DNA of 11,866 nt from Cyanobacteria bacterium HKST-UBA02 (GTDB lineage Bacteria > Cyanobacteriota > Vampirovibrionia > Obscuribacterales > Obscuribacteraceae), in contig JAGQHH010000279.1 of the NCBI GenBank assembly GCA_020431945.1, positions 1-11,866 on the forward strand, written 5' to 3'. A model generated the notes under the pieces. The model was not told the origin of the DNA. It saw only the letters and a list, made by a program, of their open reading frames with translations, and did not search any database. The position numbers were made by a program, and so were the translations under genes. Every line of letters starts with the position of its first letter. The stretch's first letter is position 1. This document shows positions 1-4,814 of the stretch, one piece after another.

Positions 1-450
1 GCCTACTCCCAGGAGCCCGGTGAGCACCCCGGCTCCTGTGCCGGCTCCGATGACGGCGGCGATTTTGGATCTGCCCGCTTCGACGGCCGGTTTTGTCGAT
101 TCCTGCCGCCTGAGCATGAGCACGGCTATCAGGATCATGAGAAGCGCAAAGAGCATGAGCTGGACCTGATCGGGCATGGCTTTGCCCGCCAGGGCTCCCA
201 GAACGCTGCCGACGCCGCCAGAGGCTCCGAAAGAGAGTGCCGTGCCGAGCCGGACTTGCTTGTTTTTAAAATGCGCGAGAGCCGCCAGGAAGCTGGCGGC
301 TCCGACGATTATCAGGCTCGTGCCGATGGCCGACTTGGTGTCCATGCCCAGAGCGTAGATCAGGGACGGCACTGCCAGGATGCTTCCACCGCCTCCCAGA
401 AGCCCCAGCAGGGCTCCGGTCACGATTCCGGTCATCAGGCCTGCGATCAT
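1..450 (-). CDS. TauE/SafE-family membrane permease, C-terminus cut off by window edge
   Basis: The frame is open from the ATG at 450 to the window edge, giving 150 residues with no stop. Nearly the whole stretch is hydrophobic. It shows the family's glycine-rich signature (G-L-L-G-G-G-G-S-I and the following P-S-L, residues about 16-30), then an A-I-G-T-S-L motif at 41-46. A second G-L-L-G-V-G near residue 145 is the start of the expected internal repeat. Family members are usually around 250 residues, so about 40 percent is missing. TauE/SafE proteins move sulfur-containing anions such as sulfite or sulfoacetate across the inner membrane. The start lies 6 bases after the stop of the rhodanese gene, so the two are almost certainly one operon. 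No clear Shine-Dalgarno is seen; translational coupling is likely. The substrate is inferred from the family and the neighbour. Confidence 0.85.
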   Translation of the reverse strand, partial: MIAGLMTGIVTGALLGLLGGGGSILAVPSLIYALGMDTKSAIGTSLIIVGAASFLAALAHFKNKQVRLGTALSFGASGGVGSVLGALAGKAMPDQVQLMLFALLMILIAVLMLRRQESTKPAVEAGRSKIAAVIGAGTGAGVLTGLLGVG

Positions 451-456
451 GATTGC

Positions 457-1038
457 TCAGGAGCAACAGCTTTTAGGGCTGTCGGCTCCTGCTCCGGTTT
501 TGGAAGTTGTTTCCAGGCGATTCCAGGGGGCTTTCGAGATCAGTATGGCGAGACCGCAGGTGCCACTCAGCCCGGCGAAGGTGAGCCCGGCTCCGATGAA
601 GCCTGCCAGGATGAAAAATAGATTGCTTATGGTGTACCCGAGGGTGACGCTGGTGAGCAGAATCAGACCGATGGTGAGCTGGACTTGACGTTCGAGGGAA
701 AGGCGTTTCTTGCCTTCGATAACTGGCAGTCCGGCTTTGCGCCAGCCGAGAATACCGCCTGTCAGGACCCGGCTCTCGAAGCCGTAGGGCGCCAGGGTCT
801 GCGCCGCCATGCCGGCACGTTTGCCGGAGCGGCAGACCAGCACCGTGGTCATGTCTTTCTTGATCTCCGAGCCGCGTCTACCCAGCTCGTCGAGCGGGAT
901 ATTGACTGAATCCTTTATATGCTCGGTGTCGAATTCCAGGGGAGTGCGAACGTCGATGATCTGTACCGGCTGCTCCCCGGGTATGAGGGTTTGCAGCTCC
1001 GCCGGTGCTATTTCCTGGTCTATCCCACTGGTGGGCAT
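457..1038 (-). CDS. Membrane-anchored rhodanese (YgaP-like: rhodanese plus DUF2892-type membrane tail)
   Basis: This predicted 193-residue protein has a single rhodanese domain (about residues 9-107) with an active-site loop C-R-S-G-K-R; the catalytic Cys is residue 69. A hydrophobic region at about 119-166 fits two membrane helices, as in YgaP-like proteins, and the C-terminus ends K-S-C-C-S. Rhodaneses carry sulfane sulfur on that Cys as a persulfide and pass it to acceptors; the tail would hold the enzyme at the inner membrane beside the co-transcribed permease. An upstream in-frame ATG at 1065 would add nine residues. I prefer 1038 because TGGAGG lies 10 bases before it and the ATG at 1065 would sit almost on the predicted transcription start. 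The rhodanese motif and the family call are clear; the exact sulfur donor and acceptor are unknown. Confidence 0.9.
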   Translation of the reverse strand: MPTSGIDQEIAPAELQTLIPGEQPVQIIDVRTPLEFDTEHIKDSVNIPLDELGRRGSEIKKDMTTVLVCRSGKRAGMAAQTLAPYGFESRVLTGGILGWRKAGLPVIEGKKRLSLERQVQLTIGLILLTSVTLGYTISNLFFILAGFIGAGLTFAGLSGTCGLAILISKAPWNRLETTSKTGAGADSPKSCCS

Positions 1039-1073
1039 GATTGTGTAGCCTCCATAAAATGCCATCTGTTGAA

Positions 1074-1102
1074 ACTATATCGCTAATTGGTTGAATAGTC
1101 AA
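1074..1102 (-). promoter_or_regulatory. Sigma70-type promoter for the rhodanese-TauE operon
   Basis: Reading the minus strand, TTGACT (1102-1097) is followed by exactly 17 bases and then TATAGT (1079-1074). Both boxes are near consensus. Transcription would start near 1067, leaving a leader of about 28 bases that contains the TGGAGG ribosome binding site of the rhodanese gene. Confidence 0.7.
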
Positions 1103-1107
1103 TCAAT
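1086..1107. promoter_or_regulatory. Inverted repeat, probable ArsR-type operator
   Basis: ATTGGTTGA (1086-1094) and TCAATCAAT (1099-1107) are inverted copies with 8 of 9 positions paired around a 4-base centre. The repeat covers the -35 box and part of the spacer of the leftward promoter and lies just upstream of the rightward arsR promoter. That placement suits autoregulation plus repression of the operon by the adjacent ArsR-family protein. Binding is inferred, not shown. Confidence 0.6.
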
Positions 1108-1118
1108 CGAATGACGAA

Positions 1119-1147
1119 TTGACGAAAAGGTTAATCGTTGCTATCGT
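1119..1147 (+). promoter_or_regulatory. Probable promoter of the arsR-family gene
   Basis: TTGACG (1119-1124), a 17-base spacer and TATCGT (1142-1147) form a plausible sigma70 promoter. It would start transcription near 1154, 16 bases before the chosen ATG at 1170. This makes the in-frame TTG at 1119 an unlikely start codon. Confidence 0.5.
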
Positions 1148-1169
1148 GATGGTACGAACAGGAGCACTT

Positions 1170-1526
1170 ATGTCCCGCAAATCATCTGCCCGCAAGGATA
1201 AAGCCAAAGCCCCCCTCTCCCGTGAAGCCCTCGAGATCGTCGCAGCGCGCTTCCGGGCCATGGGTGACGCGACCCGGCTCGAGCTCATTCAGCATCTGAT
1301 GGAAGGCGAGAAGTCTGTCCAGGAGCTGTGCTCACTCACCGAGATGAGCCAGGCGAACATCAGCAAGCATCTCTCGCTCCTCTCCGATCAGGGCATCCTC
1401 AACCGGCGCAAGCAGGGTCTTTTCGTTTATTACTCTGTAGCCGATATGACTATTTATCAGCTCTGCGATCTGGTTTGCGGCTCGCTATCCGAGCGCTTCG
1501 CCCGGGTGCAGCAGCACTTCGGCTAG
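1170..1526 (+). CDS. ArsR/SmtB-family winged-helix repressor, likely sulfur-responsive
   Basis: This predicted 118-residue protein has the ArsR winged-helix fold: R-F-R-A-M-G-D-A-T-R-L at about 28-38, a helix-turn-helix ending S-Q-A-N-I-S-K-H-L at 60-68, and a beta-wing near 78-90. The start at 1170 has AGGAG five bases upstream. An in-frame TTG at 1119 would add 17 residues but overlaps the predicted promoter. It has three cysteines: Cys54 in the E-L-C of the helix before the recognition helix, and Cys99 and Cys103 in the last helix. Family members either bind metal(loid)s or, in the BigR/SqrR/YgaV group, form a polysulfide bridge between an early and a late Cys. The divergent rhodanese-TauE operon favours sulfide or persulfide sensing, but an arsenic- or metal-type site cannot be excluded from sequence alone. 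Confidence 0.88.
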   Translation: MSRKSSARKDKAKAPLSREALEIVAARFRAMGDATRLELIQHLMEGEKSVQELCSLTEMSQANISKHLSLLSDQGILNRRKQGLFVYYSVADMTIYQLCDLVCGSLSERFARVQQHFG

Positions 1527-1640
1527 GGCAATCGACTATCTGTGTTGATGTCATAGACTCTCTGAGTTACTTTACTTGGGTTTAGCAGGCGTTCTCGACC
1601 GGGCAAATTGAGCAAAGCTGATCCTGCGTGAGGAGACGTT

Positions 1641-2846
1641 TTGTTCAGAGCCGCGATTTTTGTTCTTCTCATTTTGATCCTGAGCGCTTGTTCGACTCCG
1701 GCGTTTGCCCAGGAAAGCGGGTCGTCGACTTATAGCGAGGCTGTCGCTCTTTATAAAAGCGGACAGTACGCCAGAGCCCTGGCGGGCTTCGAAGGCGTGT
1801 TCGGCAAGGACCCCCGCAATGTCAACGCATTTTATTATGTCGCCGACTGCCTTCTGCGCACCGGCGATACTTCCAGGGCGGCTTACTGCTACAAGCAGAT
1901 AATCGAGAAGTTCCCGAGCACTGTGGCAGCTCAATACGCGCGCCGGGCATTGCTGGGCATAGCCCGAAAGACGTCTCAGGTCGGTGGTGGTACTGGTTAT
2001 GGTGCTGGTTCCGGAGCTGACGTCGGTGCCGGTGCGGGTGCGGGCGGAGTCAATGCGGGCGGTGATACTGGCGAAGTCGACGAGACGGTGCCTTTCACCC
2101 GGGAAGAATCGGGGCATCTACAGGTCACTTGCGAGATCGACGGGCGCCGACAGGACATGATATTCGACACGGGTGCCGGGCAATGCGTGGCCAGTCGCGA
2201 GCAGTTCGAGGCTCTTGGGTTGACGATTCCGGAAGACGCCGTCCAGGGCTCCGCCACCGGTGTCGGTGGCACTGTCAAGACCTGGCAGGTGCCGGTGGAG
2301 ATCAAGCTCGGCAATATCAAGCGCCGGGTGGTCATTGCCGTGATGGATACTCTGCCGACGCTTCCTCTTCTGGGTGAGACTTTCTTCGGTGACTTCCAGT
2401 ATCAGATCGACAACACCTCCAATAGTATTCATTTCGCCAGGCGCGGAGCCGGGGACAACCCATATCCCGGAGACACCATCGATGTGCCCTTCGTCCGGGA
2501 AGATTCGGAACTCGCCGTGCAAGCGAAGGTCAACGGACAACCGGTGAAGCTCTTCTTCGACACTGGTGCCAACCAGACGGTTTTTCCTCAGAGCGTCATC
2601 GAGCGTACCGAGCCCGGTCAGTGGCAGTTCAAAGCCTTCGGAACGAGCAGCGGCGTCGGCGGGCAGCAGTCCTGCAAGGCTTATATCGTCGAGTCCATGG
2701 AGCTTGGTGGGCTCAAACAGTATGATTTCGAGGTTGTGGTGGTAGAAGAGCTGCCGATTCCCAATGGGCTTCTCGGGCAGGATTTCTTCGCCAACAAGAA
2801 ATTCACCATCGACAACGAGAAGAATCTGATCCGCTTCTGGCGCTGA
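1641..2846 (+). CDS. Predicted lipoprotein with TPR-like region and two retropepsin-like aspartyl protease domains
   Basis: This predicted 401-residue protein starts at a TTG with AGGAG five bases upstream; no nearby ATG competes. The N-terminus is a signal peptide with a lipobox L-S-A-C (residues 14-17), so it is probably lipid-anchored at the envelope. Residues about 30-110 look like two TPR units. A Gly/Ala-rich linker (about 114-145) follows. Then come two clan-AA aspartyl protease domains, each with a catalytic-type D-T-G-A (Asp176 and Asp307) and a conserved closing motif (L-L-G-E-T-F-F at 243-249, L-L-G-Q-D-F-F at 377-383). Retroviral-type proteases are normally homodimers with one D-T-G per chain; two in tandem could form an internal dimer. 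Both catalytic motifs look intact. The substrate is unknown. The gene stands alone between the arsR gene and a convergent TonB-C gene. Confidence 0.85.
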   Translation: MFRAAIFVLLILILSACSTPAFAQESGSSTYSEAVALYKSGQYARALAGFEGVFGKDPRNVNAFYYVADCLLRTGDTSRAAYCYKQIIEKFPSTVAAQYARRALLGIARKTSQVGGGTGYGAGSGADVGAGAGAGGVNAGGDTGEVDETVPFTREESGHLQVTCEIDGRRQDMIFDTGAGQCVASREQFEALGLTIPEDAVQGSATGVGGTVKTWQVPVEIKLGNIKRRVVIAVMDTLPTLPLLGETFFGDFQYQIDNTSNSIHFARRGAGDNPYPGDTIDVPFVREDSELAVQAKVNGQPVKLFFDTGANQTVFPQSVIERTEPGQWQFKAFGTSSGVGGQQSCKAYIVESMELGGLKQYDFEVVVVEELPIPNGLLGQDFFANKKFTIDNEKNLIRFWR

Positions 2847-2855
2847 ATAAGTCGG

Positions 2856-3323
2856 TCAAATGGATTTCTTCGCCTGGTCCTTCTTGAGGAAGACGTTGTA
2901 GTTGAAGGTGAACTCGATTTCTACGCAATCGGGAGAGCCATCCGGCAGCGCTTCGAACGGCGAGGCGTTCTTGATCGCTTCGATGGCGGCGTCATCGAAT
3001 CTCTTGATGCCGGAGAATTCGCTTATCGTAACGGTCGATCCGAGGGCGCCGTCTTTCTTTATTTTGAACCGGGCTTTTGCAAATCTGGTCTTGTCTCCCT
3101 TTGGAGGAAACCAGTGCTGTTTGATATGTCTCTGCAATTTCGCCATATAGGGGCCGAAGTCGATGTCTTTCGAAGGTGCGCGAGCTGCGGCGGGCTGGGT
3201 CTTTGCCTTGACCGGCGGGAGGGACTTCGGAGCCGGGGTAGGCTTCAATGGGTGCGAAAAATGCCCGCAGAGGAAGCCGCAGAGGACGCAAAGAAAGATC
3301 ATCAGGGGGGCGATCCGGCTCAT
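2856..3323 (-). CDS. Small TonB-family C-terminal domain protein
   Basis: This predicted 155-residue protein has an N-terminal hydrophobic segment (about 5-22) that could be a signal peptide or a membrane anchor, a proline/lysine-rich spacer (about 25-50) and a TonB C-terminal-type domain (about 55-145). The domain shows Y-M-A-K-L-Q-R-H-I-K-Q-H-W at the start, D-G-A-L-G-S central and F-D-D-A-A-I-E-A-I in the last helix. In true TonB this domain binds TonB-box receptors to drive outer-membrane uptake; short stand-alone forms like this one are common and their partners are often unknown. It ends 9 bases from the stop of the convergent protease-like gene, with no clear terminator between them. 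The start codon has only a weak Shine-Dalgarno. The same domain type recurs at the C-terminus of the gene at 4815-7229. Confidence 0.8.
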   Translation of the reverse strand: MSRIAPLMIFLCVLCGFLCGHFSHPLKPTPAPKSLPPVKAKTQPAAARAPSKDIDFGPYMAKLQRHIKQHWFPPKGDKTRFAKARFKIKKDGALGSTVTISEFSGIKRFDDAAIEAIKNASPFEALPDGSPDCVEIEFTFNYNVFLKKDQAKKSI

Positions 3324-3388
3324 TTGATGGTCCGACGGAATTGTTACGTGTCTATTTCCGTTATATCCGATCCGGCTCCGCCGCGCTT

Positions 3389-3403
3389 GCCCGGTGTCCG
3401 GGC
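3389..3403. other. GC-rich hairpin without T-run
   Basis: GCCCGG and CCGGGC form a perfect 6-bp stem around TGT in the 147-base gap between the TonB-C gene start and the stop of the small peptide gene at 3471. No T-tract follows on either strand, so it is not a standard intrinsic terminator. No other feature is seen in this gap. Confidence 0.35.
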
Positions 3404-3470
3404 TCTCATCCTGAAACCCAGGCTGGTGCTTGCTTTGCGCTAGTGAGCGTCGGTGTTGGCTCGGGCGTCT

Positions 3471-3632
3471 TCAGCGGGTTTTTGCTTTTACGTAAGCTCC
3501 GTACCAGAGTGCCTGGTTAACAACCAGCCCGCCTTTTGCTCTATGCAAGATCTTGCTTTTCAGCTCTTTCGCCTGAGCCAGATCTGAGAGCTGCTTTCTT
3601 TTTGCCTCGTTTTTGTTGGCTTGTGATTTCAT
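3471..3632 (-). CDS. Small double-glycine-leader peptide A (53 residues)
   Basis: The ORF runs from the ATG at 3632 to the TGA at 3473-3471, with AGGAGG eight bases before the start. The N-terminus is Lys-rich. The leader then shows L15-S-D17-L18, L24 and L29, and ends R-A-K-G34-G35, with an 18-residue tail containing A-L-W-Y-G-A-Y. Leu at -12, Leu at -7 and Gly-Gly at -2/-1 match the classical leader cut by C39 peptidase domains of ABC exporters. Peptides B, C and D nearby align with it without gaps from the Leu to the Gly-Gly. The tail has no Cys and resembles that of peptide B (G-G, then W-Y-G or W-Y-Y-G). Function is unknown; a secreted bacteriocin-like or signalling peptide, or a modified-peptide precursor, is inferred. 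Conservation between the four copies is the main reason to believe the gene. Confidence 0.68.
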   Translation of the reverse strand: MKSQANKNEAKRKQLSDLAQAKELKSKILHRAKGGLVVNQALWYGAYVKAKTR

Positions 3633-3677
3633 CGTCCTGCCCTCCTTTCGGAAGTGATACCCCCATTCTGGGCGTCG

Positions 3678-3692
3678 AATGTCAGGAAAGTG
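3678..3692 (-). promoter_or_regulatory. Shared upstream element, copy 1 (before peptide A)
   Basis: CACTTTCCTGACATT on the minus strand lies 45 bases before the ATG of peptide A. It resembles elements at 3927-3941 (before peptide D) and 4565-4579 (before peptide C); the consensus is roughly CAYTTTCCTSAYATY. It could be a promoter part or an activator site. Confidence 0.4.
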
Positions 3693-3698
3693 TAAGTG

Positions 3699-3821
3699 TC
3701 AAAATCGGGTCGAGCTTGCTAAAATTTGCCAGTTGCCATTTGAAGATGGCTCTGCCTTCGCATCAGTCCCGATTAGGGGCACAGCAAGAAGCAGGAGGAT
3801 CAGACCGAAGAGGCGGACCAT
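3699..3821 (-). CDS. Small predicted secreted peptide with Sec signal (40 residues)
   Basis: The ATG at 3821 opens a 40-codon frame that begins with a textbook signal peptide: M-V-R-L-F, then a run of Leu/Ile/Val to about residue 17, then a cleavage-like D-A-K-A at 20-23. The predicted mature part is only about 17 residues (from E-P-S-S to S-T-R-F). GGAG lies 10 bases before the start. The TGA stop is in frame with peptide A, 66 bases downstream, with an open frame between. It may be a true mini-gene or the remnant of a longer exported protein. It has no double-glycine leader and does not resemble peptides A-D. No function can be assigned. Confidence 0.4.
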   Translation of the reverse strand: MVRLFGLILLLLAVPLIGTDAKAEPSSNGNWQILASSTRF

Positions 3822-3926
3822 TTTTTCCGTTCTCCATGCTCAGCAGGACAGCTAATTCTACCAGTGAGATGTTCGTTCCGACCAGGACCTGGCCTAAACA
3901 GCCGCACAACCTCGACAATTTCCTTG

Positions 3927-3941
3927 CATTTTCCTCACATC
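3927..3941 (+). promoter_or_regulatory. Shared upstream element, copy 2 (before peptide D)
   Basis: CATTTTCCTCACATC matches the copy at 4565-4579 at 13 of 15 positions and lies 52 bases before the ATG at 3994 in the same orientation. No convincing -35/-10 pair was found around it. Confidence 0.4.
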
Positions 3942-3993
3942 AGAGGAGCACAGTAAGAGTGTCGGGCGGAAACAAACCAGGGAGCGCAAGAAA

Positions 3994-4185
3994 ATGAACA
4001 GGAGAAACAGGAAAACCAAGAATCATGGCAGGTTCAATGAGTTGAGCGAAACGCCTGGTTTGAGCAGAGACGGGATGCAATGCAAGGCTGGCGGCATTAG
4101 CTGGTCGGTCACTGAAAGAGGATCGTATGACTCGACTAGTTCCGGCTACAGCAGAAACTTCGGCGTGTCTCGCGGCACTCGCTGA
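3994..4185 (+). CDS. Small double-glycine-leader peptide D (63 residues)
   Basis: The start ATG has GGAG nine bases upstream. The N-terminus is Arg/Lys/Asn-rich. The leader carries F14-N-E16-L17, L23-S24 and M28 and ends C-K-A-G33-G34. These positions align without gaps, shifted by one residue, to peptides A, B and C, and L-S at -12/-11 fits the classical double-glycine leader. The 29-residue tail is rich in Ser, Gly, Tyr and Thr and has no Cys, so a lanthionine-type product is unlikely; the one Cys (30) is inside the leader. A strong intrinsic terminator lies 33 bases after the stop, which supports a real transcript. Function is unknown; export by a C39-type ABC transporter is inferred, and none is encoded here. 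Confidence 0.62.
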   Translation: MNRRNRKTKNHGRFNELSETPGLSRDGMQCKAGGISWSVTERGSYDSTSSGYSRNFGVSRGTR

Positions 4186-4218
4186 CCGAGGCAATTTCAT
4201 GTTTACTTACTCGTCCGA

Positions 4219-4247
4219 ACAGCCCTTTAGCAAAGGGCTGTCTTTTA
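4219..4247 (+). terminator. Intrinsic terminator after peptide D
   Basis: ACAGCCCTTT (4219-4228) and AAAGGGCTGT (4232-4241) form a perfect 10-bp stem around AGC, followed by CTTTTAT. The T-run is only on the plus side, so it ends rightward transcription from the peptide D unit. Confidence 0.85.
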
Positions 4248-4267
4248 TAGTCATCAAATAGCAGTCA

Positions 4268-4290
4268 GCCTGTACCTCGACGGTACAGGC
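4268..4290. other. Perfect 9-bp hairpin between convergent small genes
   Basis: GCCTGTACC and GGTACAGGC pair perfectly around a 5-base loop. It lies 26 bases past the stop of peptide B on the minus strand. Neither side has a T-run, so it may be a weak or factor-assisted terminator or an RNA-stabilising hairpin. Confidence 0.5.
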
Positions 4291-4316
4291 CTTCAGTTCA
4301 ATCTCTGGTTCCGGCG

Positions 4317-4481
4317 TTATCTGGAGTGCAGGGTTTGCGAACGCATCTCGGTGCCATAATACCATGCTTGAAGGTAGCCTCCTTTCCTTTGATTGAGCTC
4401 CTTCTCCGCCACTTGCCGAATTAGTTTCAAGTCTTTGAGAGTCCGTATTTCAACGATTCCTGGTTTTTTTGTCCTCTTCAT
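4317..4481 (-). CDS. Small double-glycine-leader peptide B (54 residues)
   Basis: The ATG at 4481 is preceded by GGGGAGG with an 8-base gap, a near-ideal ribosome binding site. The 54-residue product has a basic N-terminus (M-K-R-T-K-K), then L15-K-D17-L18, V24 and L29, and ends its leader with Q-R-K-G34-G35 at exactly the same residue numbers as peptide A. The 19-residue tail contains Q-A-W-Y-Y-G and is Cys-free. The leader spacing and the aromatic-Gly tail make A and B the closest pair in the cluster. It converges on peptide D, with two hairpins between them. It is inferred to be an exported peptide precursor. The product is too short for confident assignment from one sequence alone, but the four-way alignment makes a chance ORF unlikely. 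Confidence 0.68.
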   Translation of the reverse strand: MKRTKKPGIVEIRTLKDLKLIRQVAEKELNQRKGGYLQAWYYGTEMRSQTLHSR

Positions 4482-4511
4482 TGTTCTATCCTCCCCGACC
4501 TGACTTCTTCA

Positions 4512-4524
4512 TTGTCGCCGACAA
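4512..4524. promoter_or_regulatory. Perfect short palindrome upstream of peptide B
   Basis: TTGTCG and CGACAA are perfect inverted copies around one base, about 30 bases before the ATG at 4481. Its size and place suit a small operator, but nothing identifies the binding protein. Confidence 0.3.
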
Positions 4525-4564
4525 GTATGAGGGGTTCGTGAGGAGCAGCATGGGGAGGCACTCA

Positions 4565-4579
4565 CATTTTCCTGATATC
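4565..4579 (+). promoter_or_regulatory. Shared upstream element, copy 3 (before peptide C)
   Basis: CATTTTCCTGATATC lies 42 bases before the chosen ATG of peptide C. A possible -10-like GATACT follows at 4587-4592. It resembles the copies before peptides A and D. Confidence 0.4.
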
Positions 4580-4621
4580 TTGGTTGGATACTGAGGATGC
4601 AAAGCCAGGAGGAAAATGACG

Positions 4622-4804
4622 ATGACAGGGAAGAAAAAGCCGAAGGCACAGGCACGAAGAAAGCTGAAAGAGCTGGGTAAAGTCGAGCCGTTAAAGCAAA
4701 AGGACCTCGAAGAGGCTCAGGGCGGTGGTGCGAACACCACCTCTAAAGGGGAAAATGAAAATGCGATAGTCCAGGGAAACCGCGGTCCTCAAGCCGGCAA
4801 CTGA
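4622..4804 (+). CDS. Small double-glycine-leader peptide C (60 residues)
   Basis: Two ATGs six bases apart are possible. I chose 4622 because AGGAGG (4607-4612) is nine bases from it but only three from 4616. This start also puts the Gly-Gly at residues 34-35, as in peptides A and B. The leader is Lys/Arg-rich, then L15-K-E17-L18, L24, D28-L29, ending E-A-Q-G-G-G. L at -12, D-L at -8/-7 and A at -4 make this the best match to the double-glycine leader consensus of bacteriocin and microcin precursors. The 25-residue tail (G-A-N-T-T-S-K-G to Q-A-G-N) is polar, rich in Asn, Gly and Gln, and has no Cys. It converges on the TraB/GumN gene 10 bases away. Role unknown. Confidence 0.7.
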   Translation: MTGKKKPKAQARRKLKELGKVEPLKQKDLEEAQGGGANTTSKGENENAIVQGNRGPQAGN

Positions 4805-4814
4805 GGCGCGCTGC

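Noticed and set aside
3536..3997. Plus-strand ORF of 153 codons
   Set aside because: It lies antisense to peptide A and the signal-peptide ORF, has no ribosome binding site and no recognisable domain or signal, and overlaps the start of peptide D. The minus-strand small ORFs have better starts.
4199..4261. 20-codon plus-strand ORF over the terminator
   Set aside because: It runs through the strong intrinsic terminator at 4219-4241 and has no ribosome binding site.
4551..4595. 14-codon ORF starting M-G-R-H-S-H-F-P
   Set aside because: It has a GAGGAG upstream but is very short, and its sequence is explained by the shared upstream element before peptide C.
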